Of a stretch of 64,000 bases of DNA, positions 25,214-40,200 are shown piece after piece (the first letter of the stretch is position 1; each line of letters begins with the position of its first letter). The stretch covers positions 160,258,178 through 160,322,177 of the forward strand of contig OX578136.1 of the NCBI GenBank assembly GCA_951213105.1, given 5' to 3'. The stretch comes from Amaurobius ferox. Taxonomy: Eukaryota; Arthropoda; Arachnida; Araneae; Amaurobiidae. Under the pieces are notes generated by a model, which saw only the letters and a program-made list of their open reading frames with translations, had not been told where the DNA came from and did no database searches. The position numbers were made by a program, and so were the translations under genes.

Positions 25214-28200
25214 TATTTTAAGAAAAACAACAAAAAGGATATAAAAGAAAAAAATCAAAATATAACTACTTCAAACATTCCTGTGCTCTAAATGTTACCA
25301 ATTTTTGGTGGATAAAAAGTGGAATATGTGCAGTTTTTCTTATATCAACTTGAAGAATTAGTAAACATAGCAAAATGGACGGATGAAGATAAAGGGATAA
25401 TAATAAAAACTAAATTACATGAGAAGGTATTAAAATTTATGACAAGGAATTATGAGCTACATAAGGAATCAAAATTCATGGTAATCAAGGAAAATTTAAT
25501 TAGCAAGTTTAAGTCAAACCTAACATTAATGCAAAATCAGGCATTATTTAATAAAATTTAAATGACACCAAATATGACTGTTGCAGTTTTAGCATTACAA
25601 ATCGAGAATATCGCAGAAAATTTTCTGGAAGTCCAAGACCCAAAAGATGAGAAACTTATAAAAGTAGGATACAGAATTAAATATGCAAAATTCATTGAGG
25701 CTTTGATGCCAGATTTAGCTGTAGAGGTACAAAAAAAAAAAAAAAACATTATACAAGAGTGTAATGGGACCAAAGAATGTACTGAATTAATGGAGGCAGT
25801 ATTCAATAACAGGTTTGTGTAATTTAAGAAAATGGCAACTTAAATGAAAATTAAATGAAAATTAAATGAAAATTCTGATAGTGACAGCTTGGAAACTCTA
25901 TTATATTTTGATCTGGCACACCTCTGCCTGCACAATGGCACATTTTACATCATAAAAAAACATGCATACTTTCTGGCACTACAATTTCCATTGCTAATAT
26001 TTTTATTTTCTTATTTTGTTTCCCAAACAATTTCTAAATAATAAAAATTTTCATGGATAATTATGTTTTAAGGCTTAAAGACATTTAAAACATTTTTGAA
26101 AATATGTCCATTCATGAGGGAGCATGTCAGTAAGGTGTGGACATATCATCATGAAATTTTATTTACTGATGCTTTTCTAAAAATTAGAACTAGGTCAAAA
26201 AATTTTATAAATTATATGATTGAAGCACAAATTGCTGAAAATTTAATATTTTCATAGCATTATATCCTATAAAATGAAAATAACAATTCCCAATACAATG
26301 ATAGTAGTATAGTTAAAATAGGAAAAATGATAATTTGAACATATCTATGCATGCACAAGATACTAAAATAGTATGTATTAACACGAAAAAGCCAAATTCA
26401 CCAGTGTGATTAACCTATCTCCAAACATAAAAAAAAATATATTATATACATTTTTATAAAACTTTTATAAATAACTAGTAAACAGCATATAGTAAAATAA
26501 TTTTCATTCTAATGATAATAATCACTGCTGGTACTAGCTGATATTTAATTGCCATTAGCCAAATCTGCTTTTTTGTGTACTTGCAAATTTGCATTAAAAT
26601 GGTAGCTATTTTATTACTTTAGTGTATAAGTATAAAATGTTCTATAGAGAGAAAAAAATAATGACTTTGATTGAAATCAGTGACATCAATGACAAATTTT
26701 GCACACACTCATCGTAAATGCCAGTGGGAAACTGAATACTTAGTTGAATTAAACTGGTCAAGTCCAATTGGAATCAACATCACATACACTGAAAGCAGAT
26801 TGACTCTGATCAGAGTCACCAGCAGTGAAAGTGTTAGTTAATTTCATTATGCTTTTAGAGGTTTTTTTTTTCATATTTATTTTGTCTTTTCCATAATATG
26901 GTATTTATAAACATTGTATTCAATAGGGATATAATTCAAAAAATCAATCCCATTTCTCTGCAAATCCTCTAATTTTTTGTTTAATCAAAATGTATTGGTT
27001 ATTTACTTCCTTTCTTTTAGAATATAGTCACTCGACATTTAGAAGCAGGTGATCGCCAAAAAGCTATGAAGAGGTTAAGAGTGCCTCCTTTAAATGACCA
27101 GGTATGTAAACAATTTATCATGAGTTTTGAATTTCTTTCTGTGATCATTATTCTAACACTTAATATTTGCTAGTTATTTGTATACAATAGTAAAAATTTC
27201 ACAACCATATAAACATTAATTGATAAAAGTAAAAATATTTTAATAAATTAGAAACATCTGATTATCGTAAGAGTAGTACAGTAAAGTCCTAATAATTCAA
27301 GTCACGGTAAACCAGGAGGTTCCGCTTAATCTGAGTTCTGGTAAACCGAGTTCTGCTTAATCCGAGGTAATTCTTAGTATTTTCTGCAATTCTTTTTCTC
27401 CCGCCGATGATAGAATTTTGTGCGTTTTGTCTCTCTTGGCAATTAGGAGGGAGGTAGTAATTGTAACAATAATATCATCTACTCTTGGTTAAGCATTAAA
27501 GATAACTTGTCATCAGGTGTATTTTTGGCCTGAGGAATGTAAGCATAGTCTTGTACGACAAAAGTACGTTCTTTTGTTCTAAGAACTCAAAGGAATAAGG
27601 CTATGATTTTTTTTAATATGATAAGGTTTTGATCTAAAATAAGTGAGAAAAGAAAACTCGTTACTGTTTCTTTAGATGTTAAGATAAAGGCTTTGAAAAG
27701 ATTAGATACATGAGAAAGCATAAGAAAGATGCAAATGAATTTGGTGTTGGAGAAGTCACAGTAGGTGACTGGAAAAGAAAATGTGTGGTGATTGAAAAGT
27801 GGAGCATAGGAAACTTTTTGGCAGATTATAGATGACACAATTATTCATTTCGTTAAGGAAGAAGCTTCTTATAAATTGATGAAGATATTTCAAACATTGA
27901 AAAAGAAAATGTGATTTCTCACTCAAAAGGTACTGCAGTGCTAGAGATCACACTTCGATACATGAAGCAATAATAAGATATATTACCAGCTGATGTTCTT
28001 TTTTTGAAAGACTGGCAAGACAATGCTGCAAAGAAGAGGATTTTTGTGCAAAAGCTAACGACTATAGACTCATTTTTTACAGTTAAACAATGTAAGTTCA
28101 TGTAATTTTTATTTACCATTTTGTCTGTCTACTACTTTTTATTAAAACTGGTTTTGTCACAGATTTAAGTATATATTTTGATATTTTCATTCAGTAATTG

Positions 28201-31200
28201 GATATTCCACTTAATCCAAGTTGCTTACAGTTTAAATTAACTCAGATTATTGGGACTTTCCTGAAAATCATTTATACTTTTCTTATGTGTATAAGCATGA
28301 AAAGGGATTGAATATTTGTTACAGAGTTTTTGATGAATGCAGACATTTTGAGCATCATGGACATTTTATTCATCATCTTTAAAGTAGTGTGTATGTTTTG
28401 TGCACTTGATATCTTTTGAATATATTAGGTTTACCTATAAATAATGATACAACTACTAAGCCAAGGCTGGACATATATCTCCTTAATCCAGGAGCTGGCT
28501 TTTAATTTACATTATTTTTGCATTTTGGTGGCATTTATCAGAAAGCTCCATTACAATAAATAGTTACAATAGTATAACACATAAAGGCTAACACTAGCAC
28601 TAAAACACTAAAATAATACATTTTAATTTTTTTAATTAATATTTTAAAGCATTGATTGTTTCAAATTTAAATTTATAAAAAAAGCAAAAAAAGTTGTTCA
28701 GTTTTTTTTTTTTTTTTTGTAAAGATCATAAATTGTAGTATTATTTCTTAAAATATAGTTCAACATTATTTCAGCATTATTATTGCCATAAAGATGAATA
28801 AAGGTTTTTATCTCTCTGAAGTTTGTGAAATTTATATATTTGTGGTTTTAAAATTATTAATTTATATTTCAGCAATCTCCATGGGTGACATTCAAAGTCG
28901 GGCTTTTTTCTGGTGCCTTTGTTATTCTTGTCTGTGCTGTCATAATAGCAGGTCTGTAGCTGTTAGTAAATATTTTATCTGATAATTTATAGCAAAATTT
29001 ACATAAAGCAGAATTTGCTTAAAAAAGAGTTCTACATAATTTGTTGCATTTAATAAAAAATAAATCACTTTTTGCTGCAAGGAAGTTTGTAATATTTAAA
29101 TCTATAGACACTTATTTTTAGGTCCTATAACATTTCATTTTTAGACAGATTTTATTATATTACATATTTTTGTGTTTATTTTAGTATTGGCACAAAAATC
29201 AACTGTTTTTCTGTTTCAGCTATATTTAACAACACCCCTGACAACTGGCGTATTGCTGTTCGCCTATATAGGGGAAGTCTGTTGATTATTCTATTCCTCT
29301 TTCTTATTGGGATCAATGTATATGGATGGCGAACATCTGGGGTGAACCATGTTTTAATATTTGAATTAGATCCTCGAAATCATCTTTCTGAGCAGCATTT
29401 AATGGAAGTAAGTTCTCTCACTTTTTCAATTAAAGCATCTAATCAGAGAATTATGTTTTAGTGTTATACATTTAAATGAATACTGCCAAGTTCACTTATA
29501 ATGAATATCAAGGGAATATATTTTTCGTGTACCTATGCTTCCCTATAAACTATTGGCATGCATTCATACATATTGCAGAAATGCAGTACTTGCCCCAAGC
29601 ATTATTATAAAAAACTATTAGCTCTAGCAAGCTTATTATAAATATGATTGGTTGTATTCTGTGTTCTCCCCAGGACAGTTGTCCCAGGAGGGCAGTGTTA
29701 CAAAATTTTCTATCCATCTGACAATAAAATGACCAGTTATACCTTCTTTTTTTAAGGCTTATACACTGCCTGGCCAAGAAAAAGTTGTGCAAGTTTATTT
29801 TGTTGGACCACCTTTAGCACTAATTACGGTATGCATTCGTCGTGGCATTGTGTTTATGAGTTCATGTAATGCCTCAACGCATATTTGTGGCCAGATTTGC
29901 TGTAATATTTTGCCAAGTTCCTTGGTTAATGAAGGAAGAGTGAAATTAATCCTTAGCTGCTTCTCTAGTGTATTCCACATATCTTCGATAGGGTTGGGGT
30001 CATGTCTTTGTGGTGGCCAATTCAAAGGTGTGAATGAGGCCCCATGCTCCTCAAACCAATCTTTCACAATTTTAGCATGATGAATCGTGGCACTGTGATA
30101 CTAGAATATGCCATTGCCCTCAGGGGAAAAAATTATATTAATGGAATAAGATGGTATTGCAGTATGCTCAGATATTCAGCTGACTTCATTTTATTGCTGC
30201 ATAGTGTTGCTGCACCTAGACCAGCCAAACAGAAGCAACCCCAGATCATAACACTTCCTCCTGAGACCAGTACATTGGGTACAGTACAGGAAGGGTTCAA
30301 TGCTTCATGTGGTTTCCTTCTAATCCTGATGCGTCCATCATGTTGTAAGATAGTAAATCTGGACTCATCATACTGCATGATTCCCCCCCCCCCCCCCCAT
30401 TGCTAAGTAGTCCATTCTTTGTGTTCCTTGGCAAATTGGGGGTCTTTTTTTCCGATTATTCTTAGTAACCAGTGGTTTCCTTTTTGGAACACAGATGTTT
30501 AATCCCAGTCCTTTGAGTTCTCATCTCATCGTGCTTGTGGAAATGATCTTGTTTCTACTATTAAACATGGTTGTGAGTTTTAGAGTCTATTTTTTGCACT
30601 GTACACAAATGGATTGCACTAATTTGATGCATTAATCTTATGGTACAACTCTGTGTTAACGAGAGCCAATGAAAAATCACTTTAATATATGATTTTGTAG
30701 TCAGAAAATTACAAAACTTCTTACAGGTGGCTCAAAGTATGATGCATGGCAGACGGTGAATTTTTCCAGCTCCAGCTTGCACATTTTGGAACAAGCTCAG
30801 TTTTTTTATTCTGCATATTTAGATATGCAATAGCTACTACTTATAGTTCACTGGTTAATGGACTTAACCACTGTAAATCAAAATGGAAAAAACAAACAGC
30901 TAAATAACATAAAATCATTGCTTAATAAAATCTGCTTGTGAATTAAATAAATAATTTTACAGTCTAATTTTTTGCTTACCCTATATAACAGGGATGTCCA
31001 TAATGCCGATCACAATCTACCAGTTGCTTGCATAATGATATTTGGTTGATCTATAAATCAATAAAAACTTGTGAAATATAGAAGTTTAAATGTTGTGCAA
31101 TAATTTGTTGAACTGCATTTTTATAGAAACATTCTTTTTCAGCTCAGGTTTTAAAAAAGTATATCACAGATGGATTTTTACTGAAAAGTGGATCTTTTGT

Positions 31201-34200
31201 AAAAATTAGCCTTGTACTCCAAATGTTTTAAGTAATTATTTTATTAATTTAACAGATTTCCAAAAAAATTTAACATCTTATATACAAGCACATTTTCTCA
31301 TCGGCTACATGTATTTTCTTTGTACAATTTTATAATTAGCTATTTGAATTACTTTTCAACTTTACATTATTATGAACATCATGCCATGTGTTTTAATCTT
31401 CTAAGTTTAAGAAAGTGAATTTGATTTCTGATTAGATAGCTGCCATTTGCAGTGTGATGTGGGCTTTAAGTGTTCTTGCGTTCCTGTTCAGCAAAGATTT
31501 ATCAATTCCTGCTTATGCTAATCCTCTCATGCTTGTTGGAATCCTTCTTGCATTCCTTTTTAATCCCACCAGAACGATGCGGCATCATGCAAGATTCTGG
31601 TTACTAAAAGTCCTGGTATGAATCTTTTTTTCTCATTTGTAAGACTTTTAATACAGGAATCAAAAGTGTGGACACTTTCTTCTATGTTAATTTCTTGTTA
31701 AGAAAGTTATTAGTAAAGTTGAGATTTGATTTATCTTGTCTTTAGTAATGATTTCTGGAGATGAGACTGACTTAGATTTTATGAACAAAACCTACATAAA
31801 ACTTAACACATTTTATGTACAGACATAATTCAGGTTCAAACATAAAAATGGTTATTAATTAATTTTGACATTTCAATTCGATTTTGAAATAAAATCATAT
31901 AAAATATATTTTATATACAAAAAAGATGTTTGTGATGTAAGAATGCAAATACTATATAGATTATTCTGTGTTATATATTTCTTTTACTTCATTCAAAGTC
32001 TTAATAGTCAGACTGGTTATAAGATCAACTGCTGTTGAAGATTTGTAAGGGTTAAATCAATAACACCTCCTGATAGAAATTATCCTAGTCTAGTGGCAAT
32101 CACAGGAATTTCATGGGGGTGTGGGGGGTAAGTGTAAAGGCAGCAAGATTTAAGGTCTGCAAAATGTATTTATAGTACTTTAGAATCTGTGTCATTTGTC
32201 TTCCATATACACACCACTGACTTCATTTTATTTCAGAATTATAGACCTCTCTTTAATGAGTGCAGTGTTTATCTAAATATTTCACATTACTCACAATCAA
32301 AACTGCCATGTCTGAAAAAGTTAAATGATATTTTGGCCAAACTTTATTTATAGTAGTTTTATAGGGGTTAAGTGCTTTATGTTGCTGCTACAACGCCAAA
32401 TCTTTCTGTTTTATACCTTGTGATATTTTTGTTTATAAATAACACCAATAAGATTTAAAATACTTTAGGTTTAGAACCTCACAATTTTTAATATGTTAGT
32501 TAACCCCTTCACTGGCAGACTATTTATTGTTGCACTTTGACTATTTATTGCTGCACAAATGTAACAGAGCATTTTTTATGATGGATTTTAAGCAATGTTC
32601 AAATTATAATTTTAGTTTATATGTTAATAATATTAAAATTGAAATTATTTCATTTTTTTTTTTTTTTTTCACTAGTTTAATTGTTTTGGTGAAAGGTTTT
32701 TATTTTGAACTGACACTTTTTGAGTTTTGCCATTTTACCTGCAAAGACTCTGATGACAGCCAAATACATATTTATTACTCTCATGGATATAATGACAGTA
32801 AGAGTTCTAAAAAGCAACCAGCCAGCCACTGACCAATCAAAAATGCATTACAGCAAAATAATATGCAATAAGCTAGGGATTTCCATCCAAATACCTGCCA
32901 TCTCTCCTGATTATCTACCCATCCTCCTTCTCTTCTAATAAATACTATATTTTGAATTTAGCCATTTTTATTCCTTTTTAATATTTTCGAACATTGTTGT
33001 GAAGTGTTTATGACTTTGTTCATTCTGTTTGTCTGGCTGTCTGTCCGTTCACATGGTAACTGCTGTAAACATGACTTTATCAAAATGAAATTTTAGTATG
33101 TTGTTGAGACAATTTGTGGGACATATGGGAATGTAAAAAAATAATATCACCCAAATAGTTTTGGATTTAACCCGGGTTGAAAAAATGAAATACATTGAAC
33201 CCCCATCGAACCTAATTTTTCAAACATTTTATAGGTGGAATTCACAAATTGCTTCAAAAATTTTAGAAAATATTCAAATTATCACGTAAAATGTATTAAA
33301 AAAATTCATCAAAACATGTTAAGTAGTTTTTTAAATAGAAATTGAAATATTAATTACACCCATATTATATGAAGAGATCACATGACTCATTGGAAAATAA
33401 AATATGGCATACATTTTTTTTTTCCACTGTGTCAAAATCATGATTTTTATGTAATGTTTCTATTTATGTTTAGTGTTGCATCCGTCCTAAAACTACTTTA
33501 TTTTTGTATATTATCTGTGTATCTAAATTCTGTGCCTACACAATTGCAACATTTTTTATTTTAAACATTCATTGAACTTTGATTATTTTTATAACAAAGC
33601 CTAATTTTAACATATGCAGATTGTAACAAATCAAGTGATTATTAGGTGAGTTGTATAGGAATTGCTAAATTTTTTTCATGCAAAATTATTTAGCTCTGGA
33701 GTCTGGAATATCTATATAAATAAAATTGAAATTATTTGTGTGTTTGTCTCATCATCACGGGAGAATGGCTACAACGAATTGGCTGAAATTTTCGAGATAA
33801 ACTTAGAATAACCCTATTTAAAATTTAATCCATGTTTCGAGTTTTTAAGACCAGGCGTTATCGAGATATTAATAAAAAATGCACTATTAAACCTTCCATT
33901 GAGATAGCATTCTACAAACAATATTTATTCCACAAAATTATTTGAAAAAAAAAAATTATATAATGTTGCTAAGCGACCAAATGAAACCAAGTGAGTTTTT
34001 ATTTGAAAACAAATATCATGTTGCTAAGAAACAAAATTAAACTCAATGAGTTATTACAGCAGTAAATCTAAGAAACATAATTAAATTCAATGAGTTATTA
34101 CAGCAGTAAATCTTTTTCGATTTAAATCATAAAATATATATATAAATAAATTTTGTCGGAATTGCATTTTTGATTGGATTATATCCATTATAGCCTCTTA

Positions 34201-37200
34201 GTGTAATGAGTATAGAGATTATTGATATTTTCAAATTCTTACACAATCTGTTTTATTTTTTTTTAAAATCCATAAATTGTAGTACGGGTAAATCTTCTAA
34301 TACATGGGTATAATCTTTCAATGTACGAAAATATAAATAGTTCTGTCCGCCCATCTCTGTAATGCTTGGCGAGGGATTTGGCAGGATATTCCCAACTTGG
34401 TGACATTTTTTTAATGTTGCAAAATTGATGAAAATGTCAAATTGATAAAAATGTTGCCAAATTGATAAACATGTCGCCAAATTGATAAAAATGATGCTAA
34501 GTCAATTAAATTAATTTTGTTTTAAAAAGCAATAGTACTGTAATGATGTTTTGGTTGCTTTTGACTATCAATACGACCATCGTACTTGACAACAAATTTG
34601 GCGATTTTTTAAAATGTAAGCAAATTGCTCAAATATCGCTAAATCGAAAAAACTGTTATCTAATTGATAAAAATGGCACCAAATCAATAAAATTAATTGC
34701 ATTCTAAAAGATAATAGTATTGTAATGATGTCTTGGTAGCATTTGTCTCTTAGTCCAACTATCCCACTTTCCGACAAATTTAGCAACTTTTTAACATGCT
34801 GTCAAATTAATGAAAGTGCCGCCGAATTAATAAAATGATACTAAATTTATGAAACGACACTTAATTGATGATAATTCAATATTTTGCAAAATTTATTTCT
34901 ATTTCTTTGATAATTCCTGTTGCTTTGTGGTAATTAAATAATAGTTTTTGTAAATTTATTTACAAACGGGACCAGGATTCTTTTTCTTTCTGATCTGCAT
35001 GTGAAGATAATTTTGTATAGCAAGAACAGATATTCTAATACATCTTTTTAAGATAATTAAATTAAATATTTTAATAAAATGTTTAGAATAACAAAGTCAC
35101 TTAAAATATTATAGGAATTTGCACATAATTGAAGTTTTAATTTCTTTATATTATATATTCCATGCAAAGAACGGGTATACTGCTAGTAAGTGATATGAAT
35201 GAAATATTTATTGATTTTGCATCGAGAGGCAGACTATTTATATTTCGATGATGTCATTTGTATAAAGTTCATTTTGTTTAACTCGAATTGTCTTTTTTAA
35301 TGAAGTTTTAAGTTTTCAAGTATAATAAATTACTGTAGTACTGTAATAGTTTAAAAAATATCAACACTGAATGTATCACATTTTAGAGATGTTTAAATAA
35401 AATTGCATTTCTGTTGGAAAGTGTTTCATAATCAATGCTTTATACATGATTCATTTTTCTTGTTAATTGGTGCAAATTAAAGTGAAAATTAAAATGGTGT
35501 CCATTATTGAATTTCCAAATTAATTGAAATATCTTGAGAATGGTATATCCTAGATTAATATGGTTGGGTTTACTTGTTTTGCCATTCAAAATTACTAATA
35601 AAACAAGTATTTAATTACTAATAAAACAATATTTGTTAATTTTTGAAAGCCATTTTAAGTAATGCAAAAGTAACTTAACTACCAAATTTCAAAAAATTCT
35701 ATTTGATAGGTTTTGATCGATAGTGTATACATACATTGTGCAGACACTTTGTTTAAAATAATGGATCCAAGTTACTCAAAACATGTAAATCCATCGAAAC
35801 ACTTTAAAGGGTCTCTGCCTCTCTGCATGATCCATCCTGTGACATTTATACAAAGACTATTAAGTAATGTCTAGATTTTTAAAGTGACTAACCAAAGTTA
35901 AATTCCAGACAAACTGGGATGGAATTTCAACTGACAATGGAAATGTCAGCTAATAAATGTGTTAATCATATAGATATATATACACATAGGTGCAATATTT
36001 ATAATAGTATTCAAGATTACATGACAATAAGATCCTTTGTTAAAGAACATGTGTACATATGCAATTTGTTTATGCTATTTTATGTAGTTAAATCTCTATA
36101 ACTTGGACACTCACAGTTATTTGTCCAACTTGCAGAAGTATCCAGGTTATAGAGGTACCCATTAATGATATAGATAAATTCCAATCCCCCCAAATGTGCC
36201 CAACCTATGATAATGCTTAACATATAGGTGTCCAATTTGAGAGGCTTCACTGTACTATTTTGTTATAATGTTAACATATCTTGGTATCCTATAATATATT
36301 CAAACTACATTGGATGATGTTTATTATACTGTGTTCTTCCATTTTAATAATAGTGCATTTGTCATTTAACTCTTATATATTAACATTGAATAAGAAAATC
36401 TGTGTGGAAATGAATAGACTGCTATTTATAATTTTATTTTTGCAGCGATTTACATTATATTCATCTTTATTGATTTTTGAACTGTGATGTTCTGTATGTA
36501 CTGAAATATATTCTGTGTATATTTTCTGACTTTGTAAAAACTTTTATTTTTGTTAGGGTCGTATAGTAGCTGCTCCATTCTTCCATGTTGGATTTGCTGA
36601 TTTCTGGCTGGCTGATCAGCTAAACAGTTTAGTTCCTGTCCTAGTTGACTTTCAGTATTTTGTATGCTTTTATGCTACAAGTGTAAACTGGGAAGTTAAT
36701 ACAGGTATGTATTTTTCAAATATTATTAAACAATGATAAAAAAATGATTTATGCACACTAATTTGTCTGTTGTAACACTTATTTATTGTGTTCTTTGTTA
36801 AATTGCCCATAGTATGCTTGCATTTTATGCTGGAAAATCTTTGCATAATTTCTTAAATTATAAAAAATGTATTTTTTCGTTACCCAAACCATCTGATCTA
36901 CCGGAATACATAAAGTTATTATTTGGATGGCTAGAACAGTACCACTCAATTTAGACCATAACCCAATTGGGATGGTAACCACAAGGACCCATCCTTCCCC
37001 TAACCCATCACCTCTCGAATGGATTTTTGGACATACAAATTTATTGTGTTTATGCTCTGCTTAGACACGGAGATAGTTTTGTGCAGCATCAAATATCGAA
37101 CCCAGGCCTACCATGTACGATTCTCATGCCTTAATCACTAGGCTATTTATTGCAGTAATGAAGTAAGAAATGTATTGAAATTGTTATAGTTGAATGTTAC

Positions 37201-40200
37201 ATGAGTTGTTTGCTTGTTATTGTTTTTCTATTTATAACATGCTAAGATTTTATTGTGGAGTGGTCACAAATTAGGAGTTATGGAATTTAGGAAAAAGTCA
37301 AGGAATTTAAATCTAAGAAACTGCTAAATAAGTTTCTTTCAAAATGTGATTTTGCATGGCAAAAATTTGCAATATTATTTTCTTTTATAAAGTGATGTTT
37401 TTATTTTTATTTTTCCTGCATTCATAGTATAAAGCATAAGGAAAGTATTATGACATGGTCAAAAATTTCAGTTTTTGACAGAGGAGCACATTTCAAGCAT
37501 CCCTGAACATCAATTGAATGTTTTTCAGGTGATATGTGTTTGTGTGTGTGTGTGTATCTGTGAGTTTGTGTCAAATAAAATTTTGTATGATTATTAGAAT
37601 CAGTAAATACTGGAATTCTATTGATTTTAAACTCAATCTAATGTTCAGAAAACCTCCTACATTTTCGAATGAAATTTGAAAACATTATTAAAAAAAATTA
37701 GAACATTCAAAAAAGTTTCATAAATAATCCATTTGTATGTAATATTTCATTAGAAAATGATTGATACACACTTTGGAATAATAGTATGCACTGTTCATGA
37801 AATATTCACAGTTTTTCAATTAATCTGCATAATAAAAGAAGTTGTCTATGTGTGCAGTCTGTAGCATGAAATCTAAGCATTGTATGGTTAATGTACACAG
37901 TTTCAGAATTATTTTTTCCTGGGCAAATCTAGTTAATGTTAAACTTCCCTTGTGTGTAGCAGAATATAAGCAAAGTAAAATAAATACAGAGTCTATTTAG
38001 TTGAAACAAAATCAATGTTTTATTAAAAAAACAACAGATTCTTGCCTAGTTGAACAGGCTGATTACTATATTAAGCATGCAGCTAATAACATATATACAC
38101 GCTTTGAAACTGAGAAAGTATGGCTGGGAAGTTCAGTTTGGAAAACACCAGTAAGCATTGCTTTCCTTTGTATGTTGTTCGACTTCCACCCATTCGAAGG
38201 TCACATACTGAAACCTGAGTAAACTTGACACATTTGTAGATGACTAGAATAATACATGAATGATTAAAATTGTAAAGCACCGAGTAAAAAGTTCAAGCTT
38301 GATTAGCACCATCACTAACATTGAGGAAATACTTATTATCATTGTAAATGCCTTTTAACTAAGACATACATCTTTACACATCGTAATTTAACAAGTTATC
38401 TCAAGCTATAACTGTCTCTAGTACATCAGCAAAAAGATAGACTATATTGTCATGACCAATGTGATTGTCAACAGCTCATTAACAAGCTCATTCATAATAA
38501 CGATACTAATGCATTACATGCATAGAAAAATAGGGAAACGGAATACTAGAAGTATCCTACTCCTCCAACTGCTCTAACAGCCCTACTGATGTTTCCAAAT
38601 CGAACTTCCTATATATGCCAGGACCAGTATGACCTTCCGGAATGATTTTGGAGATCCGTCTCTAAATATGCAAATGAGTTTGTTTACGCATTGGATATTC
38701 AAATTTGCATAAAGTCTTCTGCTGAAAGAACGCTATGAGTCACTCCCAAGAACTAGGTAAATAAGTTAAAAATAAATTGGTGTTTTTGAACAACTGCTCA
38801 GGAGAATAGTGAATCACGAATGTTTGTTTATGTTCTTCCAGCAATCGGCCCCCCTCATGCAATCTGTTATATTCGATGCATACACATTAGCACTCAAAAT
38901 TTTTTCTAAAAAACTGTTAACAAATGTCAAGTTGTCAGTATTTACTTCAAATCATAATGATTGATAAGATTAAAAAAACTTTCTTAGGTGACTAACATTT
39001 TCAAATACATAAATATAATGAGACATATTAATAGGTCCAAAAATGTTCGAATTTGATGTATAGGCATTGAATTTTTAGCAATGAACTCTCTAAGAAAGTT
39101 TGTATGGTAGAAAAACTTTAAAAACACTTTTCCAAAATAATCGTGCAGAATTTAAAAAATCAAAAAGATGAAAGGAACGCCATTTACCAACAAAATTAAG
39201 TGTTATAAAAAAATACTTCACATAGAATAAAAAGTTTCAATAAAAATATCATTGCAATAGCAAATATCACTCAACAAACATAGTTGACCTCAACAGCAAA
39301 CAAGGTTATTATATCTCAGCAAAATTAAAACTAAAAATTCCGTGAGGGCATTTATGTGAGTGCATATCGGGAGAAGTTTAGAAAAACGGCAGAAATGAAA
39401 ATCATCTCAGACTCATTCATATTGCCATAATTAAGTTTCAAATTTTCACTAGCAGATGATCCAGAAAAACTTGAGTTAATTCAAATAATTCATGACTTCT
39501 AAAAGGTGGTAAAATCATTTAGGCATCTCAACAATTGGACCAAAAACCATGCATGAAAACTAAAATTTGAAACACACTAAATAGGGAAATAATAGGAAAC
39601 TATAAATTAAATGCAAATTTTCACCAAAATGGGAAAATGAGGCTTTAAATTAAAGGGAATTTTAAGGAGAATCAAATAAATAATCATTTTTATAAATTTG
39701 CAGATCAAAAGTAAAATTAATTTAGACAATTGAACACTTTTATTAAGAATATTAGTAAGAAAATTAATTTAGAAGATTAAAAAAATTCTAATTTGCAAAA
39801 AAATTGTAAAACAAATAAATATCATTTAAATACTACTAAATTGAGAATATTGAGCCAAGGAAAAATTCCGAAAATATCAATAATTCCAAAACAACACAAC
39901 ACACACATTCATCAAATTTTTTATTTTCCAAGAATGTTGGAAAAACTCTTAACTTTATAAAAAATGACTTCTAATGGGAAAAAAAATTGTTTTTCTCTTT
40001 GTTATTTTGAAATCATGTACTGGAAAAAATAGTGTTATTTATTTAATTTTATACTGATAGGTTATAATTTTTTTTTTTTTTTTTGATGCCATATCTTTTG
40101 AAAAATAAAATTATCAACTGGAGTTTAATGATTAAATTTATATCAAGATTTCAGCAAAAAAAGAATTAATTTTGTATGAAATTTAATTATTTATCATCAT

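Larger units (their letters stand above)
22667..27020 (+). other. XPR1 intron 6
   Basis: About 4.35 kb, with a retrotransposon gag remnant at 25067-25822 and a long poly(A) run around 25182-25210. Stretches 22667-25060 and 25830-27020 show only AT-rich sequence with no feature I can name. Confidence 0.65.
29764..30660 (-). mobile_element. Tc1-like transposon relic, 5' truncated
   Basis: The plus-strand left end CACTGCCTGGCCAAGAAAAA preceded by TA is a typical Tc1/mariner terminus (the element's 3' end). Going leftwards on the minus strand one reads a decayed catalytic domain: [28 protein letters not shown], then after a frame change [20 protein letters not shown] and [15 protein letters not shown]. 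The third catalytic Glu (PIED) is still present. The other terminus and the N-terminal DNA-binding region are lost or unreadable. Confidence 0.8.
29408..31435 (+). other. XPR1 intron 9
   Basis: Contains a minus-strand Tc1-like relic (29764 to about 30660) with a 16-17 nt C-run inside (about 30379-30396). The rest (30661-31435) is unremarkable. Confidence 0.7.

Noticed and set aside
32503..32525. TTAACCCCTTCACTGGCAGAC resembles a piggyBac-type terminus with TTAA target.
   Set aside because: No inverted partner with TTAA and no transposase were found within the intron.
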